Translations under genes and position numbers: made by a program
The notes under the pieces: model-generated
The model's input: the letters and a program-made list of their open reading frames with translations, nothing else
The model's database searches: none
Told to the model about the DNA's origin: nothing
Part shown: positions 8,781 to 19,309 of the stretch, one piece after another
How positions within the stretch are numbered: position 1 is the first letter of the stretch
How the letters are laid out: each line of letters opens with the position of its first letter
DNA from: Mesorhizobium sp. WSM4904
GTDB lineage: Bacteria > Pseudomonadota > Alphaproteobacteria > Rhizobiales > Rhizobiaceae
Length of the DNA stretch: 64,000 bases
Direction of reading: 5' to 3'
Assembly: GCF_029674545.1 (NCBI RefSeq)
Contig: NZ_CP121354.1
Span: 3,791,001 to 3,855,000, forward strand

Positions 8781-11564
8781 ATGCTTGATAAAACCTACGA
8801 CGCCAAGACCGTCGAGCCGAAGATCGCCAAAATCTGGGAAGAGGCCGACGCGTTTCGCGCCGGCGCCGGCGCGGAGGAAGAGGCGGAAGCCTTCACCATC
8901 GTCATCCCGCCGCCGAACGTCACCGGCTCGCTGCATATGGGCCATGCGCTCAACAACACGCTGCAGGACATACTGGTGCGCTTCGAGCGCATGCGCGGCA
9001 AGAACGTGCTTTGGCAGCCCGGCATGGACCATGCCGGTATCGCCACGCAGATGGTGGTCGAGCGCCAGCTGATGGAAAGGCAGATCCATCGCCGCGATCT
9101 GACGCGCGAGGAGTTCATCGAAAAAGTCTGGGAGTGGAAGGCCGAATCCGGCGGCGCGATCTTCAACCAGCTGAAGCGGCTCGGCGCCTCGGCCGACTGG
9201 AGCCGGGAGCGCTTCACTATGGACGAGGGCCTGTCCAAGGCGGTTCTGGAGGTCTTCGTCACCCTCTACAAGGAAGGGCTGATCTACAAGGACAAGCGCC
9301 TTGTGAACTGGGATCCGAAGCTGTTGACGGCCATTTCCGACCTCGAGGTCGAGCAGCACGAGGTCAACGGCAATCTCTGGCACTTCCGCTATCCGGTCGA
9401 GGGGGCGGTGTTCGACCCCGCGAACCCGAAGACCTTCATCACGGTCGCGACGACCCGCCCCGAAACCATGCTCGGCGATACCGCTGTGGCCGTGCATCCC
9501 GATGACGAGCGGTTTCGCGATCTGGTCGGCAAGAACGTCATCCTGCCGATCGTTGGCCGGCGCATCCCCATCGTCGCCGATGAATATTCGGATCCGGAGA
9601 AAGGCTCAGGCGCGGTCAAGATCACGCCCGCGCACGACTTCAACGACTTCGAGGTCGGCAAGCGCCACAAGCTGCCGGCGATCAACATCCTGACCGTCGA
9701 TGCCGCCGTCAAGCTCAAGGATAACGAGGACTTCCTCGCTGGTCTTGAAGTGACGCCGGAGCGGCAGGCCGTCTGGGATGAGCTAGACGGGCTGGACCGC
9801 TTCGCCGCACGCAAGAAGATCGTCGAACTGATGGAAGCGGGCGGCTTCCTCGACAAGGTCGAGCCGCATCGCCACACGGTGCCGCATGGCGACCGCGGCG
9901 GCGTGCCGATCGAACCGTTCCTGACCGACCAGTGGTACGTGAACGCGGCCGAGCTCGCCAAGCCGGCGATCGCCTCGGTGCGCGAGGGCCGGACCAATTT
10001 CGTGCCCAAGAACTGGGAGAAGACCTATTTCGACTGGATGGAGAACATCCAGCCCTGGTGCATCTCGCGGCAGCTGTGGTGGGGTCACCAGATACCGGCC
10101 TGGTACGGGCCTGACGGTCGCGTCTTCGTCGAGAAAACCGAGGAGGAGGCTTTAGCCGCGGCGATCGAATACTATCTGGCGCTGGAAGGGCCGTGGAAGG
10201 CCTGGGTCGAGGACAGACTGGAGAATTTCCAGCCGGGCGAGATACTGACGCGTGACGAGGATGTTCTCGACACCTGGTTCTCCTCGGCGCTGTGGCCGTT
10301 CTCCACACTCGGCTGGCCCGACCAGACGCCGGAGCTCAAGACCTACTACCAGACCGACGTGCTGGTGACCGGATTCGACATCATCTTCTTCTGGGTGGCC
10401 CGCATGATGATGATGGGCCTGCACTTCATGGACGAGGAACCGTTCCACACGGTCTATGTCCATGCGCTGGTGCGTGACAAGAACGGGCAGAAGATGTCGA
10501 AGTCGAAAGGCAACGTCATCGACCCGCTCGACCTGATCGACGAGTATGGCGCCGATGCGCTGCGCTTCACCTTGACCGTAATGGCGGCGCAGGGACGCGA
10601 CGTGAAGCTCGACCCGGCGCGCATCGCCGGCTACCGCAATTTCGGCACCAAGCTCTGGAACGCGACACGCTTCGCCGAAATGAACGAGGTCGCCAGGAAC
10701 GACGACTTATGGCTGAACGATGCCAAGCTCGCGGTCAACCGCTGGATCCTGACCGAGCTGACGCGGGCGGCGCGCGCGATCACCGAGGGCATCACCTCAT
10801 ACCGCTTCAACGAGGCGGCGGGCGCCGCTTACCGCTTCGTCTGGAACCTGTTCTGTGACTGGTATCTGGAGTTGCTGAAGCCGGTGTTCATGGGCACGGA
10901 CGAAGCCGCCAAGGCGGAAAGCCGGGCCTGCGTCGCGTTCGTGCTGGACGAGATCTACAAGCTGCTCCATCCGATGATGCCGTTCATGACCGAGGAGCTC
11001 TGGGCGCAGACGGCGGGCGAGGGCAAGGAGCGGGAGTCGCTGCTTTGCCATGCCACCTGGCCGTCGCCCGATTTCGAGGATGACGACGCGGCCGCCGACA
11101 TCAACTGGCTGGTCGACCTCGTTTCCGGCATACGCTCGGTGCGCTCGGAAATGAACGTGCCGCCGGCGGCGATCGCGCCCTTGGCGGTGATCGGCGCCAA
11201 CGCAACGACGCGCGAGAGGCTCGAACGCCATGATCAGGCAATCAAACGTCTGGCCCGCGTCGGCAGCATATCGCTGGCGGAAACGCCGCCCAAGGGCTCG
11301 GCCCAGATCGTCCTCAACGAAGCGACCGTCTGCCTGCCGCTCGGCAGCCTGATCGATCTTGCGGCCGAGGCTGCGCGCCTGCAGAAGGAACTGGCCAAGG
11401 TGACCGAGGAGATCGCTCGCCTGCACAAGAAGCTCTCGAACGAGAAGTTCGTCGCCAACGCGCCCGAAGAGGTGGTCGAGGCCGAGCGTGAAAAGCTGGC
11501 CGAATATCGCGAGGCGCAAGAGAAGCTTTCGGTCGCCCTGACCAGGGTTCGCGACGCCGGCTGA
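8781..11564 (+). CDS. valS: Valyl-tRNA synthetase
   Basis: 927 residues. Class I synthetase with the HIGH-type motif HMGH (residues 52-55) inside [17 protein letters not shown], a CP1 editing domain, and KMSKS near residue 571. The anticodon-binding domain follows, and a C-terminal tRNA-binding coiled coil ([21 protein letters not shown]) covers about residues 855-925. The start at 8781 ([19 protein letters not shown]) is preferred over 8754 because conserved sequence begins there. It charges tRNA-Val and edits mischarged Thr. Confidence 0.97.
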   Translation: MLDKTYDAKTVEPKIAKIWEEADAFRAGAGAEEEAEAFTIVIPPPNVTGSLHMGHALNNTLQDILVRFERMRGKNVLWQPGMDHAGIATQMVVERQLMERQIHRRDLTREEFIEKVWEWKAESGGAIFNQLKRLGASADWSRERFTMDEGLSKAVLEVFVTLYKEGLIYKDKRLVNWDPKLLTAISDLEVEQHEVNGNLWHFRYPVEGAVFDPANPKTFITVATTRPETMLGDTAVAVHPDDERFRDLVGKNVILPIVGRRIPIVADEYSDPEKGSGAVKITPAHDFNDFEVGKRHKLPAINILTVDAAVKLKDNEDFLAGLEVTPERQAVWDELDGLDRFAARKKIVELMEAGGFLDKVEPHRHTVPHGDRGGVPIEPFLTDQWYVNAAELAKPAIASVREGRTNFVPKNWEKTYFDWMENIQPWCISRQLWWGHQIPAWYGPDGRVFVEKTEEEALAAAIEYYLALEGPWKAWVEDRLENFQPGEILTRDEDVLDTWFSSALWPFSTLGWPDQTPELKTYYQTDVLVTGFDIIFFWVARMMMMGLHFMDEEPFHTVYVHALVRDKNGQKMSKSKGNVIDPLDLIDEYGADALRFTLTVMAAQGRDVKLDPARIAGYRNFGTKLWNATRFAEMNEVARNDDLWLNDAKLAVNRWILTELTRAARAITEGITSYRFNEAAGAAYRFVWNLFCDWYLELLKPVFMGTDEAAKAESRACVAFVLDEIYKLLHPMMPFMTEELWAQTAGEGKERESLLCHATWPSPDFEDDDAAADINWLVDLVSGIRSVRSEMNVPPAAIAPLAVIGANATTRERLERHDQAIKRLARVGSISLAETPPKGSAQIVLNEATVCLPLGSLIDLAAEAARLQKELAKVTEEIARLHKKLSNEKFVANAPEEVVEAEREKLAEYREAQEKLSVALTRVRDAG

Positions 11565-11666
11565 GGGCGAAGATTCGCCCCGCCGGAAGGCCGCTTTCCC
11601 TCACGGCACCTGCTGTGGATACAGCCATGCCGTTGCGTTAATTTTGACGTAAACGGAAACTTTGCG

Positions 11667-11704
11667 CCCCATTGTTGCCATAATGTAACAATGGGGCCTT
11701 TTTC
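11667..11704 (+). terminator. Strong rho-independent terminator
   Basis: Perfect 10-bp stem CCCCATTGTT / AACAATGGGG with a 10-nt loop, followed by CCTTTTT. It lies 100 bp after valS. Confidence 0.85.
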
Positions 11705-11830
11705 CCGCAAAATGGCTTGTTTTTGGGCCGTATCGAAAGGTTTTTGCAGCTTTTTCCTGCCATTCGACGCCTGTCAAGCCGCGATTGGGCTCGATTTCGC
11801 GGCCGGGCACGATGGCGAAAATGCGTGCTG

Positions 11831-11856
11831 TCAAGATGTACGTGTACAACTCTTGA
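11831..11856. promoter_or_regulatory. 26-bp interrupted inverted repeat upstream of the porin gene
   Basis: Outer arms TCAAGA/TCTTGA enclose inner arms TGTAC-GT-GTACA. The two-tier symmetry is typical of a dimeric regulator's operator. It lies 69-94 bp upstream of the OmpP1/FadL start. The cognate regulator is unknown. Confidence 0.5.
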
Positions 11857-11924
11857 ATTCGTAGTTGCGCCGTTAACCCGAATTGGCTCTAGCTTGATCC
11901 CGCGTTTTTCGGGGAGGGATTTCC

Positions 11925-13154
11925 ATGAATATTTTGCGTCTTAAAGCGCTGCTGGGGGCAGGGTGCTTTTCGCTGGCTTTGGTCGGAGCGGCGATGCACC
12001 CGGCGCATGCCGGCGGCCTGGAGCGCGGCGGCTACGACATCGACCTGCTGTTCGATCCGGCGCCGTTCGCGACGGAGGCGGAAGCGACTTTCGTGATGCC
12101 GGATCGCAAATATAAAAATGCACGCGGTCCTGGGGGAGCCGACCTCGGTTTCGGGACCACGGCCGATGGCGCCGAGGATTATTGGGTGCCGCGCATCGGC
12201 GCCAAGGTGCAGGTTGTTCAAGGCGTCGACTGCATGGTCGACTACTCGCAGCCTTGGGGCGCGCATACTGCCCCCGGCGTGTGGAACGGTGCGTTTTCCA
12301 ACATGGAAACCGACATCAAAAGCGACAACTACGCGGCAACCTGCTCTTACAAAATGGATGCGGGCAAAGGGCAGCTTCGCTTCATCGGCGGTGTTTTTTA
12401 TCAGAAGGTCTACGGCTTCAAGGAAGACTTGGTGTCACCGTTGGTACCCGACTTCGGGGGTACTGGTCGTGTCGATCTGACCAGCAACGGCTGGGGCTGG
12501 CGCGCCGGCATCGCCTACGAGATCCCCGACATCGCGCTGCGTGCGAGCCTCGTCTATAATTCGAAGGTCAAGCTCGACAACATCTCGGGCACGCTCGATC
12601 TGACGAATGTCGGCATGGGTACGATCCCGATCTACGGCTCGACGCAATACATGCCGGACGTGGTGGAATTGAAATTGCAATCGGGCGTCGCGCCAGGCTG
12701 GCTCGCTTTCGGTTCGATCAAGTGGGTCAACTGGAGCGTGTTGCAGAGTGTGCCGATCTGCCCTGTGGGTGTTCCCGCAGCGCTTTGCTTCACGAATTCT
12801 CCGGCAGAGGTGACCTCGCTTGACCTGATGTATCGCGACGGCTGGACGGTTTCAGGCGGCATCGGCCACAAGTTCAACGATCAGTGGAGCGCCGCTGGTC
12901 AGCTTTCCTGGGATCGCGGCACCTCGCATGGTTATGGTGCCCAGACCGATACCTGGACGTTGGGCGGCGGCGTCGCCTACACGCCGAAGCCGAATATCGA
13001 GGTTCGGCTGGCCGGTGCTATCGGCGTGATGACCAGCGGCCATTCCGGAATACTGATTGGCGAGAACGGCAAAGTCGTTGGGGCGGATGCCAGCTATGAC
13101 TTCGGCAACGACTTAGTCACTGCGATTTCAGGCGGCATCAAGATCAAGTTCTAG
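11925..13154 (+). CDS. OmpP1/FadL/TodX-family outer membrane transport protein
   Basis: 409 residues with GGAGG 8 bp before the ATG. A signal peptide ends near AMHPAHA, and the mature protein begins GGLERGGYDIDLLFDP. The body is beta-rich and ends GGIKIKF, a C-terminal aromatic residue typical of beta-barrels. The family forms 14-strand barrels importing long-chain fatty acids or aromatic hydrocarbons. The substrate cannot be read from sequence. It is monocistronic, bracketed by terminators at 11667 and 13171. Confidence 0.85.
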   Translation: MNILRLKALLGAGCFSLALVGAAMHPAHAGGLERGGYDIDLLFDPAPFATEAEATFVMPDRKYKNARGPGGADLGFGTTADGAEDYWVPRIGAKVQVVQGVDCMVDYSQPWGAHTAPGVWNGAFSNMETDIKSDNYAATCSYKMDAGKGQLRFIGGVFYQKVYGFKEDLVSPLVPDFGGTGRVDLTSNGWGWRAGIAYEIPDIALRASLVYNSKVKLDNISGTLDLTNVGMGTIPIYGSTQYMPDVVELKLQSGVAPGWLAFGSIKWVNWSVLQSVPICPVGVPAALCFTNSPAEVTSLDLMYRDGWTVSGGIGHKFNDQWSAAGQLSWDRGTSHGYGAQTDTWTLGGGVAYTPKPNIEVRLAGAIGVMTSGHSGILIGENGKVVGADASYDFGNDLVTAISGGIKIKF

Positions 13155-13170
13155 ACGTCGGCATTCCACG

Positions 13171-13201
13171 AAAAAAGGCCGGGCATCGCCCGGCCTTTTT
13201 T
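13171..13201. terminator. Bidirectional rho-independent terminator
   Basis: A-run, GGCCGGGC / GCCCGGCC stem with a 3-nt loop, then a T-run; symmetric, so it can act on both strands. It starts 17 bp after the porin stop. Confidence 0.9.
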
Positions 13202-13445
13202 CGTTGTGCAATCAACGGTCTGGCCCGATTGGCCGATCCTATGTTGCCGATTCTCATCACAACCGGCGCCCTTCACGATTGTGACGTTTTGGCAACAGTT
13301 TATGAACAACCCCTGCTCTAGAAGTCTCGCCGAGGGAACTGCCTATTTCCCGCCATAAACCCGGAGCAACCCGGATAGGTCTCGGGATGCGTGCCAGGTT
13401 GGCGCGGCGATGGGACCGGCCGCGGGGTGTGCGGCAAGGACGAGT

Positions 13446-15170
13446 ATGGACGCCAGGGTGATCTCCAAGGCCAAGCTGCCCAGCCGCTACGTGACCGAAG
13501 GTCCGGCGCGCGCACCGCATCGCTCGTACCTCTATGCAATGGGATTGTCGGCGGCCGAGATCGCGCAGCCGCTGGTCGGCGTCGCCAGCTGCTGGAACGA
13601 AGCGGCACCCTGCAACATCTCGCTGATGCGCCAGGCGCAGGTGGTCAAGAAGGGCGTGGCGGCCGCCAACGGCACGCCGCGCGAATTCTGTACCATCACC
13701 GTCACCGACGGCATCGCCATGGGCCACCAGGGCATGAAGTCATCGCTGGTGTCGCGCGAGGTCATCGCCGATTCGGTCGAACTCACTATGCGCGGCCATT
13801 GCTACGACGCGCTGGTCGGGCTTGCCGGCTGCGACAAGTCGCTGCCCGGCATGATGATGGCGATGATGCGGCTCAACGTGCCGTCGATCTTCATCTATGG
13901 CGGCTCGATCCTGCCCGGCAGCTATCGCGGCCGCCAGATCACCGTGCAGGACGTGTTCGAGGCGGTCGGCCAGCATTCGGTCGGCACGATCGGCGATGAC
14001 GAGCTGCTCGAGATCGAGCAGGCGGCCTGTCCGTCGGCGGGTTCCTGCGGCGCCCAGTTCACCGCCAACACGATGGCGACCGTCGCCGAGGCGATCGGCC
14101 TTGCCTTGCCCTATTCCTGCGGCGCGCCGGCGCCCTACGAAATGCGCGATCGCTTCAATTTCGCTTCCGGCGAAAAGGTGATGGAGCTGATCGCCAAGAA
14201 CATCCGGCCGCGCGACATCGTCACCCGCAAGGCGCTGGAGAATGCGGCGACCGTCGTGTCGGCCACCGGCGGCTCGACCAACGCGGCGCTGCACCTGCCG
14301 GCGATCGCGCATGAGGCCGGCATAAAATTCGACCTTTTCGACGTGGCGGCGATCTTCGAGAAGACGCCCTACATCGCCGATCTCAAGCCCGGCGGCAAAT
14401 ATGTCGCCAAGGACATGTTCGAGGCCGGCGGCATTCCGCTCCTGATGAAGACACTGCTCGACCACGGCTATCTGCACGGCGACTGCATGACGGTCACCGG
14501 CCGCACTTTGGCCGAAAATATGGAGCACGTTGCCTGGAATGACAGCCAGGATGTGGTCCGTCCCGCCGATCGGCCAATCACCAAGAGGGGCGGCGTCGTG
14601 GGCTTGAAGGGCAACCTTGCCCCCGAAGGCGCGATCGTGAAGGTCGCCGGCATGTCGGAACTGAAATTCTCAGGCCCGGCGCGCTGCTTCGATTCGGAAG
14701 AGGAGTGTTTCGAAGCGGTCACGCAGCGCAATTACCGCGAAGGCGAGGTTCTCGTCATCCGCTATGAAGGCCCGCGCGGCGGGCCGGGCATGCGCGAGAT
14801 GCTGTCGACGACGGCAGCGCTCTACGGCCAGGGCATGGGCGGCAAGGTGGCGTTGATCACCGACGGGCGCTTCTCAGGCGCCACACGCGGCTTCTGCATC
14901 GGCCATGTCGGGCCGGAGGCGGCGGTCGGCGGACCGATCGGGCTCATCAAGGATGGCGACGTGATCTCGATCGACGCCGTGAAAGGTACGATCGAGGTGG
15001 CGCTCTCTGATGCGGAACTCGCGGCACGGGCAAAGGAATGGAAGGCGCGCAAGACCGACTATCAGTCCGGCGCGATCTGGAAATATGCGCAGACCGTAGG
15101 GTCGGCTCGCGACGGCGCGGTCACCCATCCGGGCGGTGCGAAAGAAACACACTGCTATGCGGACATTTGA
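13446..15170 (+). CDS. ilvD: Dihydroxy-acid dehydratase
   Basis: 574 residues of the IlvD/Edd family. Fe-S-ligating cysteines appear in [19 protein letters not shown] and [16 protein letters not shown]. The C-terminus ends [17 protein letters not shown], characteristic of IlvD rather than sugar dehydratases. It converts 2,3-dihydroxy-isovalerate/methylvalerate to the 2-keto acids in valine and isoleucine synthesis. The start at ATG 13446 opens the conserved sequence; an in-frame ATG at 13410 adds a non-conserved dozen residues. Its last 14 bases overlap the start of exoR, implying co-transcription. Confidence 0.93.
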   Translation: MDARVISKAKLPSRYVTEGPARAPHRSYLYAMGLSAAEIAQPLVGVASCWNEAAPCNISLMRQAQVVKKGVAAANGTPREFCTITVTDGIAMGHQGMKSSLVSREVIADSVELTMRGHCYDALVGLAGCDKSLPGMMMAMMRLNVPSIFIYGGSILPGSYRGRQITVQDVFEAVGQHSVGTIGDDELLEIEQAACPSAGSCGAQFTANTMATVAEAIGLALPYSCGAPAPYEMRDRFNFASGEKVMELIAKNIRPRDIVTRKALENAATVVSATGGSTNAALHLPAIAHEAGIKFDLFDVAAIFEKTPYIADLKPGGKYVAKDMFEAGGIPLLMKTLLDHGYLHGDCMTVTGRTLAENMEHVAWNDSQDVVRPADRPITKRGGVVGLKGNLAPEGAIVKVAGMSELKFSGPARCFDSEEECFEAVTQRNYREGEVLVIRYEGPRGGPGMREMLSTTAALYGQGMGGKVALITDGRFSGATRGFCIGHVGPEAAVGGPIGLIKDGDVISIDAVKGTIEVALSDAELAARAKEWKARKTDYQSGAIWKYAQTVGSARDGAVTHPGGAKETHCYADI

Positions 15171-15984
15171 GGTGTTGAGGTCGTCGGTCTTTTCGGCACT
15201 GGTCGCGGTAGCGACCTTGGGCGCCGTCGGGCAGGCCATGGCCTTCGACGACAAGGTGTTCGACGACAAGACCGGGGTGAAGCCGCAGTCGAGCCCGTGG
15301 GCCGTGTTCCAGTTCGGCTTCTCCGCCTACAAGAATGGCCACAAGGACCAGGCGGTCGAGGCCTATAAATATGCCGCCGAGAACGGCCAGATCGGCGCCA
15401 CCTGGAAGCTTGCGCGCATGTATGCCGAAGGCGACGGCGTGGCGCGCGACGATTATGCGGCCTTCAAGTTCTTCTCGGAGATCGTCGACCAGGACGTCGA
15501 GCCCGGCTCGCCGGAGGAAAGCTATGTTTCGGACGCCCTTGTCGCGCTCGGCGACTACCTGCGCAAAGGCATCCCGGGCAGCCCGGTCGAGGAAAACGAG
15601 GTCGCGGCGCAGGAATACTACATGCGCGCCGCCGCCAACTACCGTAATCCGAACGCCCAGTTCGAGATCGGCCAGATGTTCCTCAAGGGCGAGGGCGGCG
15701 TGAAGGCCAGCGTCAAGCAGGCCGGGCGCTGGCTGCAGCTGGCGGCTGAAAAAGGCCATGCCGGCGCGCAGGCGACGCTTGGCAATCTTTTGTTCCAGAG
15801 CGGCAAGGTCGTGCGCGGCCTGGCGATGATGACGGCCGCACTCGAGCGTGCTCCGCCCGCCGATCAGCCCTGGATACGCAGCATGCAGGAAGAGGCCTTC
15901 GCCGCCGCCGGCGAAGCCGACCGCCGCACGGCGATTTCGCTGGCCGACGACATCCTGACCAAGGGCAACAACGGCGACCAGTAA
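15157..15984 (+). CDS. exoR: ExoR-like periplasmic regulator of exopolysaccharide synthesis
   Basis: 275 residues with a signal peptide ([20 protein letters not shown]...AMA) and Sel1-like repeats, for example [20 protein letters not shown] and [20 protein letters not shown]. Block order and the end ([30 protein letters not shown]) match rhizobial ExoR as I remember it. In Sinorhizobium, ExoR binds the ExoS sensor in the periplasm and represses ExoS-ChvI, controlling succinoglycan, motility and symbiosis. The ATG at 15157 overlaps ilvD by 14 bp; an in-frame GTG at 15136 is the alternative. Translational coupling to ilvD is inference. Confidence 0.85.
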   Translation: MRTFEVLRSSVFSALVAVATLGAVGQAMAFDDKVFDDKTGVKPQSSPWAVFQFGFSAYKNGHKDQAVEAYKYAAENGQIGATWKLARMYAEGDGVARDDYAAFKFFSEIVDQDVEPGSPEESYVSDALVALGDYLRKGIPGSPVEENEVAAQEYYMRAAANYRNPNAQFEIGQMFLKGEGGVKASVKQAGRWLQLAAEKGHAGAQATLGNLLFQSGKVVRGLAMMTAALERAPPADQPWIRSMQEEAFAAAGEADRRTAISLADDILTKGNNGDQ

Positions 15985-16025
15985 GCGGGCCAGATCTCCC
16001 CCTCAAGAGGAAGATCAGCAGCTCT

Positions 16026-16325
16026 TCAGTTCTCGGTCGGCTCCGTCGGCACCAGGCTGGGCGCCGGCGTCGAGATCGAGGTAGGATGCAATTTCGGCGC
16101 CTGGCTCTCGCCTGGGCACTCATCCTTGACCTTCGTCCAGGACGTGTTGTTGAGGACCATGTCGCAGCGCGCGAGGTGACTTTCGCCGGCGACGGTCAGG
16201 CAGGCCGTCTCACCGACCTTGAAGGATTTGCCGTTGGCAAGGCATGCCTGCGCGGCCGCCACCGACGCCGGCGCGGCAAACGCCAGCGCAAGGCCGGTCA
16301 GGCAAAGGACAAATCGGACAGCCAT
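16026..16325 (-). CDS. Small secreted cysteine-containing protein
   Basis: 99 residues beginning MAVRFVLCLTGLALAFAAPA, a clear signal peptide. The mature part has four cysteines (QACLANGK, TACLTVAG, ARCDMVLN, DECPGE) that could form two disulphides, and a Pro/Ser/Thr-rich tail. Probably periplasmic. No family recognised. It is convergent with exoR, and its start lies 123 bp past the xthA stop region on the same strand's downstream side. Confidence 0.75.
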   Translation of the reverse strand: MAVRFVLCLTGLALAFAAPASVAAAQACLANGKSFKVGETACLTVAGESHLARCDMVLNNTSWTKVKDECPGESQAPKLHPTSISTPAPSLVPTEPTEN

Positions 16326-16407
16326 CGAACCCCCGCAACAATGCGCATCAAACGCGCAATTTGTGGCGATATCAGGGTCTTACGAAAGTCGCCTGCAGCT
16401 GGTGCTT

Positions 16408-17202
16408 TCAGGCCGGCTGCAAGTCGAGATCGATCGCCACCGGCACATGGTCGGAGGGTTTTTCCCAAGCGCGCACATGTTTTTCGACCGAGGCCGAGGA
16501 AAAGCGGTTGGCGGCTTCGGGCGACAGCAAGAGGTGGTCGATGCGGATGCCGTTGTTCTTCTGCCAGGCACCGGCCTGATAGTCCCAGAAGGTGTAGACA
16601 TCGGGCGAGTCGGTCACGGCGCGCACGGCCTCGGTGAAGCCGAGATTCTTCAGACGGCGGAAGGCCTGCCTCGTCTGCGGCTGGAACAGCGCGTCGTTCC
16701 GCCAGTTTTCGGGGAACCTGGCGTCGGCAGGCTCGGGGATGACATTGTAGTCGCCGGCCAGCACCAGCGCTTCCTCGAGCCTCAGCCGCTCTTCCGCCCA
16801 GCGCTCCAGCCGCGTCATCCACGACAGCTTGTAGGAAAACTTCCGCTCGTCATCGATCGGATTGCCGTTCGGCAGATAGAGCGAGGCGACGCGCAAGGCG
16901 CCTTTGTCGGTCGAGAAGACGCCTTCGATGAAGCGCGCATGGTCGTCGGCATCGTCTCCGGCCAGACCGCGATTGACCTCGTCGAAGGGGAGCTTCGACA
17001 GGAGGGCGACGCCGTTGAAGCTCTTCTGGCCGTTGGTCTCGACATTGTAGCCGAGCGCCTCGATCTCGGCGCGCGGGAACTGATCGTCGAGGGTCTTGAT
17101 CTCCTGCAGGCAGACGATGTCCGGCGCGCTCTCGGTCAGCCAGTGGGTGAGGTTGCCGATGCGGGCGCGGACGCCGTTAATGTTCCAGGTGACGATCTTC
17201 AT
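16408..17202 (-). CDS. xthA: Exodeoxyribonuclease III
   Basis: 264 residues of the endonuclease/exonuclease/phosphatase fold. Motifs in order: TWNINGVRAR (residues 4-13), CLQEIKT with the metal-binding Glu, GDYNVIPEPAD, RIDHLLLSP and the terminal SDHVPVAIDL with the catalytic Asp-His. It acts as an AP endonuclease and 3'-repair enzyme in base excision repair. The start at 17202 (MKIVTWNING) is the canonical family start; the longer frame to 17247 is not conserved. It follows the VOC gene with 7 bp between. Confidence 0.95.
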   Translation of the reverse strand: MKIVTWNINGVRARIGNLTHWLTESAPDIVCLQEIKTLDDQFPRAEIEALGYNVETNGQKSFNGVALLSKLPFDEVNRGLAGDDADDHARFIEGVFSTDKGALRVASLYLPNGNPIDDERKFSYKLSWMTRLERWAEERLRLEEALVLAGDYNVIPEPADARFPENWRNDALFQPQTRQAFRRLKNLGFTEAVRAVTDSPDVYTFWDYQAGAWQKNNGIRIDHLLLSPEAANRFSSASVEKHVRAWEKPSDHVPVAIDLDLQPA

Positions 17203-17209
17203 GCGGACC

Positions 17210-17602
17210 TCAATCTTCTTCCGGCGCAAGGCGCTCGACGAGGCCAATCGTATTGCCTGCGGGGTCCTTTAGAAAGGCCATCCATTCGCTTTCCCCCGCC
17301 GGACCGAAGCGGCCTTCGGTGTCGCGGTGCACGAGCGTGGGCGGTGCGGTGAAAGGGATACCGGCGGCTTTCGCCTCGGCGTGGAAGGCCTCGAGACCGG
17401 CAATGTCGAGATAGACGGTGCCCGGCGGAATACCGTCGGTGAAGAGCAGCCGCACATCGCCGGCCATGATGAAAGCGATGCTCGGCGGATCGTAGCGCGC
17501 ATGCACGCTCATGCCGAGCACGCCCTGCCAGAAGGCCAGCGTCGCATCGAGATCGCGCCCGGCCGACAGCGCGACCTGGCGGACCGCGCCGATCGCGGGC
17601 AT
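17210..17602 (-). CDS. VOC (glyoxalase/bleomycin-resistance fold) protein
   Basis: 130 residues containing a single VOC module: AVRQVALSAGRDLDATLAFWQGVLGM at the start and the typical closing block AFLKDPAGNTIGLVER at residues 108-123. Members bind a divalent metal and catalyse isomerisation, epimerisation or dioxygenation, or sequester small molecules. The substrate cannot be inferred. It sits between erpA (9 bp upstream) and xthA in a tight minus-strand cluster. Confidence 0.85.
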   Translation of the reverse strand: MPAIGAVRQVALSAGRDLDATLAFWQGVLGMSVHARYDPPSIAFIMAGDVRLLFTDGIPPGTVYLDIAGLEAFHAEAKAAGIPFTAPPTLVHRDTEGRFGPAGESEWMAFLKDPAGNTIGLVERLAPEED

Positions 17603-17611
17603 CGGAATTCG

Positions 17612-17959
17612 TCAGACGGAGAAGCTGGTGCCGCAGCCGCAGGAGGCGACGGCGTTGGGGTTCCTGATCTGGAAGGACTGGCCCATCAGGTCGTCGACGA
17701 AGTCGATCACCGAGCCGCCCATATAGACCAACGAGAGATCGTCGATCAGGATCGTCGCGCCATCCTTCTCGATGGCGACGTCGTCGTCGTTGCGACTGTC
17801 GACCAGATCGAACTTGTAGGAAAAGCCCGAGCAGCCGCCGCCTTCGACGGAAACGCGCAGCGCCGTCTTGCCCGGCTCGCCGGACAGGATCCTGGCGATC
17901 CGCTTCGCGGCCGCTTCGGTCATCTCGACCTTCATGGCAGTCTTGGCATCCGCGCCCAT
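17612..17959 (-). CDS. erpA: A-type iron-sulfur cluster carrier ErpA
   Basis: 115 residues from the ATG at 17959 (MGADAKTAMKVEMTEAA). The three cluster-binding cysteines are in GGGCSGFSYKF and the C-terminal SCGCGTSFS. A-type carriers deliver [4Fe-4S] clusters to target enzymes. A longer in-frame start at 18037 would overlap the divergent dgt gene and adds non-conserved residues, so the shorter form is preferred. ErpA versus IscA/SufA is by overall resemblance. Confidence 0.9.
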   Translation of the reverse strand: MGADAKTAMKVEMTEAAAKRIARILSGEPGKTALRVSVEGGGCSGFSYKFDLVDSRNDDDVAIEKDGATILIDDLSLVYMGGSVIDFVDDLMGQSFQIRNPNAVASCGCGTSFSV

Positions 17960-18029
17960 CGGCGTCACCTTGCTTTCGGTTTCCCATGATAGGTATGAAG
18001 CGGGCGCGGGCAAGTCAACTGGTGGGTGA

Positions 18030-19247
18030 ATGGGCAAGGATGCTCTCGGCGATATCGGATTTGGCTACCGGCCGCGCGCCGTCTATGCGAGCGATCCGGC
18101 GCGCTCGCGCGGCCGGCTGTTCGACGAACCGGAAAGCCCGACCCGCACGCCGTTCCAGCGTGACCGCGACCGCATCATCCACTCCACCGCCTTCCGCCGG
18201 CTGAAGCACAAGACACAGGTGTTCGTCGCGCATGAGGGCGACCACTATCGCACCAGGCTGACGCATTCGATCGAGGTGGCGCAGATCGCGAGAGCCCTGG
18301 CGCGGGCGCTGCGCGGCGACGAGGATCTCGCCGAAGCCGTCGCCCTGGTGCACGATTTCGGCCACACGCCGTTCGGCCATACGGGCGAGGAGGCGCTGAA
18401 CGAGAAGATGGCCGCCTGGGGCGGTTTCGACCACAATGCGCAGTCGCTGCGCATCGTCACCAGGCTCGAGCGGCGCTATGCCGATTTCGACGGGCTGAAC
18501 CTTACCTGGGAGACGCTGGAGGGATTGGTCAAGCATAATGGGCCGCTCACCGATGCAAACGGGAAGGGACTGAAAGGCCCGGTGCCGCAGGCGATCCGCG
18601 ACTATTCCGAACTGCACGACCTCGAGCTCGATCGCTTCGCCGGCATCGAGGCGCAGTGCGCCGCGATCGCCGACGACATCGCCTACAACACGCATGACAT
18701 AGACGACGGCCTGCGCTCCGGCTTCCTGACGCTTGAAATGCTCGATGACGTCGGCCTGCCGGGCTCGATCCTGATGGGCGTGCGCGCCCGCTATCCGCAG
18801 CTAGACGACGTTCGCACCGGCCACGAGCTGATGCGCCGGCAGATCACGTTGATGGTGGAGGATGTCATTGCTTCCACTGCAGCCAATATCGAGCGCCTCA
18901 AGCCGGGCAGCGCCGATGCGGTGCGGGCGGCGGGCGAGACGATGGTGACCTTCTCGGCCGATATGGCCGCGGCCGAAAAGGAACTGAAGGCCTTCCTCTA
19001 CAAGCATCTCTACCGGCATTCCGAAGTGATGCGCGTGCGGACGGACGCCGAACAGATCGTCCGCGATCTGTTCGAGGCCTATTTCGCCGACCCGCGCGCC
19101 ATGCCCGACGGATGGCGCGAAGGGCTCGACAGGGCACAGGATCGCATCAAGGCACGCAGCGTCGCCGATTTCCTGGCCGGCATGACCGACACCTATGCGC
19201 TCAAGGAGCATAGGCGCCTGTTTGACCACACGCCCGATTTGAGCTAG
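18030..19247 (+). CDS. dgt: Deoxyguanosinetriphosphate triphosphohydrolase-like protein
   Basis: 405 residues of the HD superfamily. Conserved blocks: [22 protein letters not shown], the metal-binding [18 protein letters not shown] and [17 protein letters not shown], and [10 protein letters not shown]. These enzymes hydrolyse dNTPs to nucleosides and tripolyphosphate; this type-2 form is broader in specificity than E. coli Dgt. Transcribed divergently from erpA across 70 bp, and followed by argS after 62 bp. Confidence 0.92.
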   Translation: MGKDALGDIGFGYRPRAVYASDPARSRGRLFDEPESPTRTPFQRDRDRIIHSTAFRRLKHKTQVFVAHEGDHYRTRLTHSIEVAQIARALARALRGDEDLAEAVALVHDFGHTPFGHTGEEALNEKMAAWGGFDHNAQSLRIVTRLERRYADFDGLNLTWETLEGLVKHNGPLTDANGKGLKGPVPQAIRDYSELHDLELDRFAGIEAQCAAIADDIAYNTHDIDDGLRSGFLTLEMLDDVGLPGSILMGVRARYPQLDDVRTGHELMRRQITLMVEDVIASTAANIERLKPGSADAVRAAGETMVTFSADMAAAEKELKAFLYKHLYRHSEVMRVRTDAEQIVRDLFEAYFADPRAMPDGWREGLDRAQDRIKARSVADFLAGMTDTYALKEHRRLFDHTPDLS

Positions 19248-19309
19248 GGCGAGCCACGATTTTTGCCGGCCAAGCAGCCGGTCGCCTCTTAAAGCCCAGA
19301 GCACACCCG

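Larger units (their letters stand above)
11565..11924. other. 360-bp intergenic region between valS and the OmpP1/FadL gene
   Basis: Holds a terminator (11667-11704) and a large inverted repeat (11831-11856). No supported coding frame. Confidence 0.6.
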
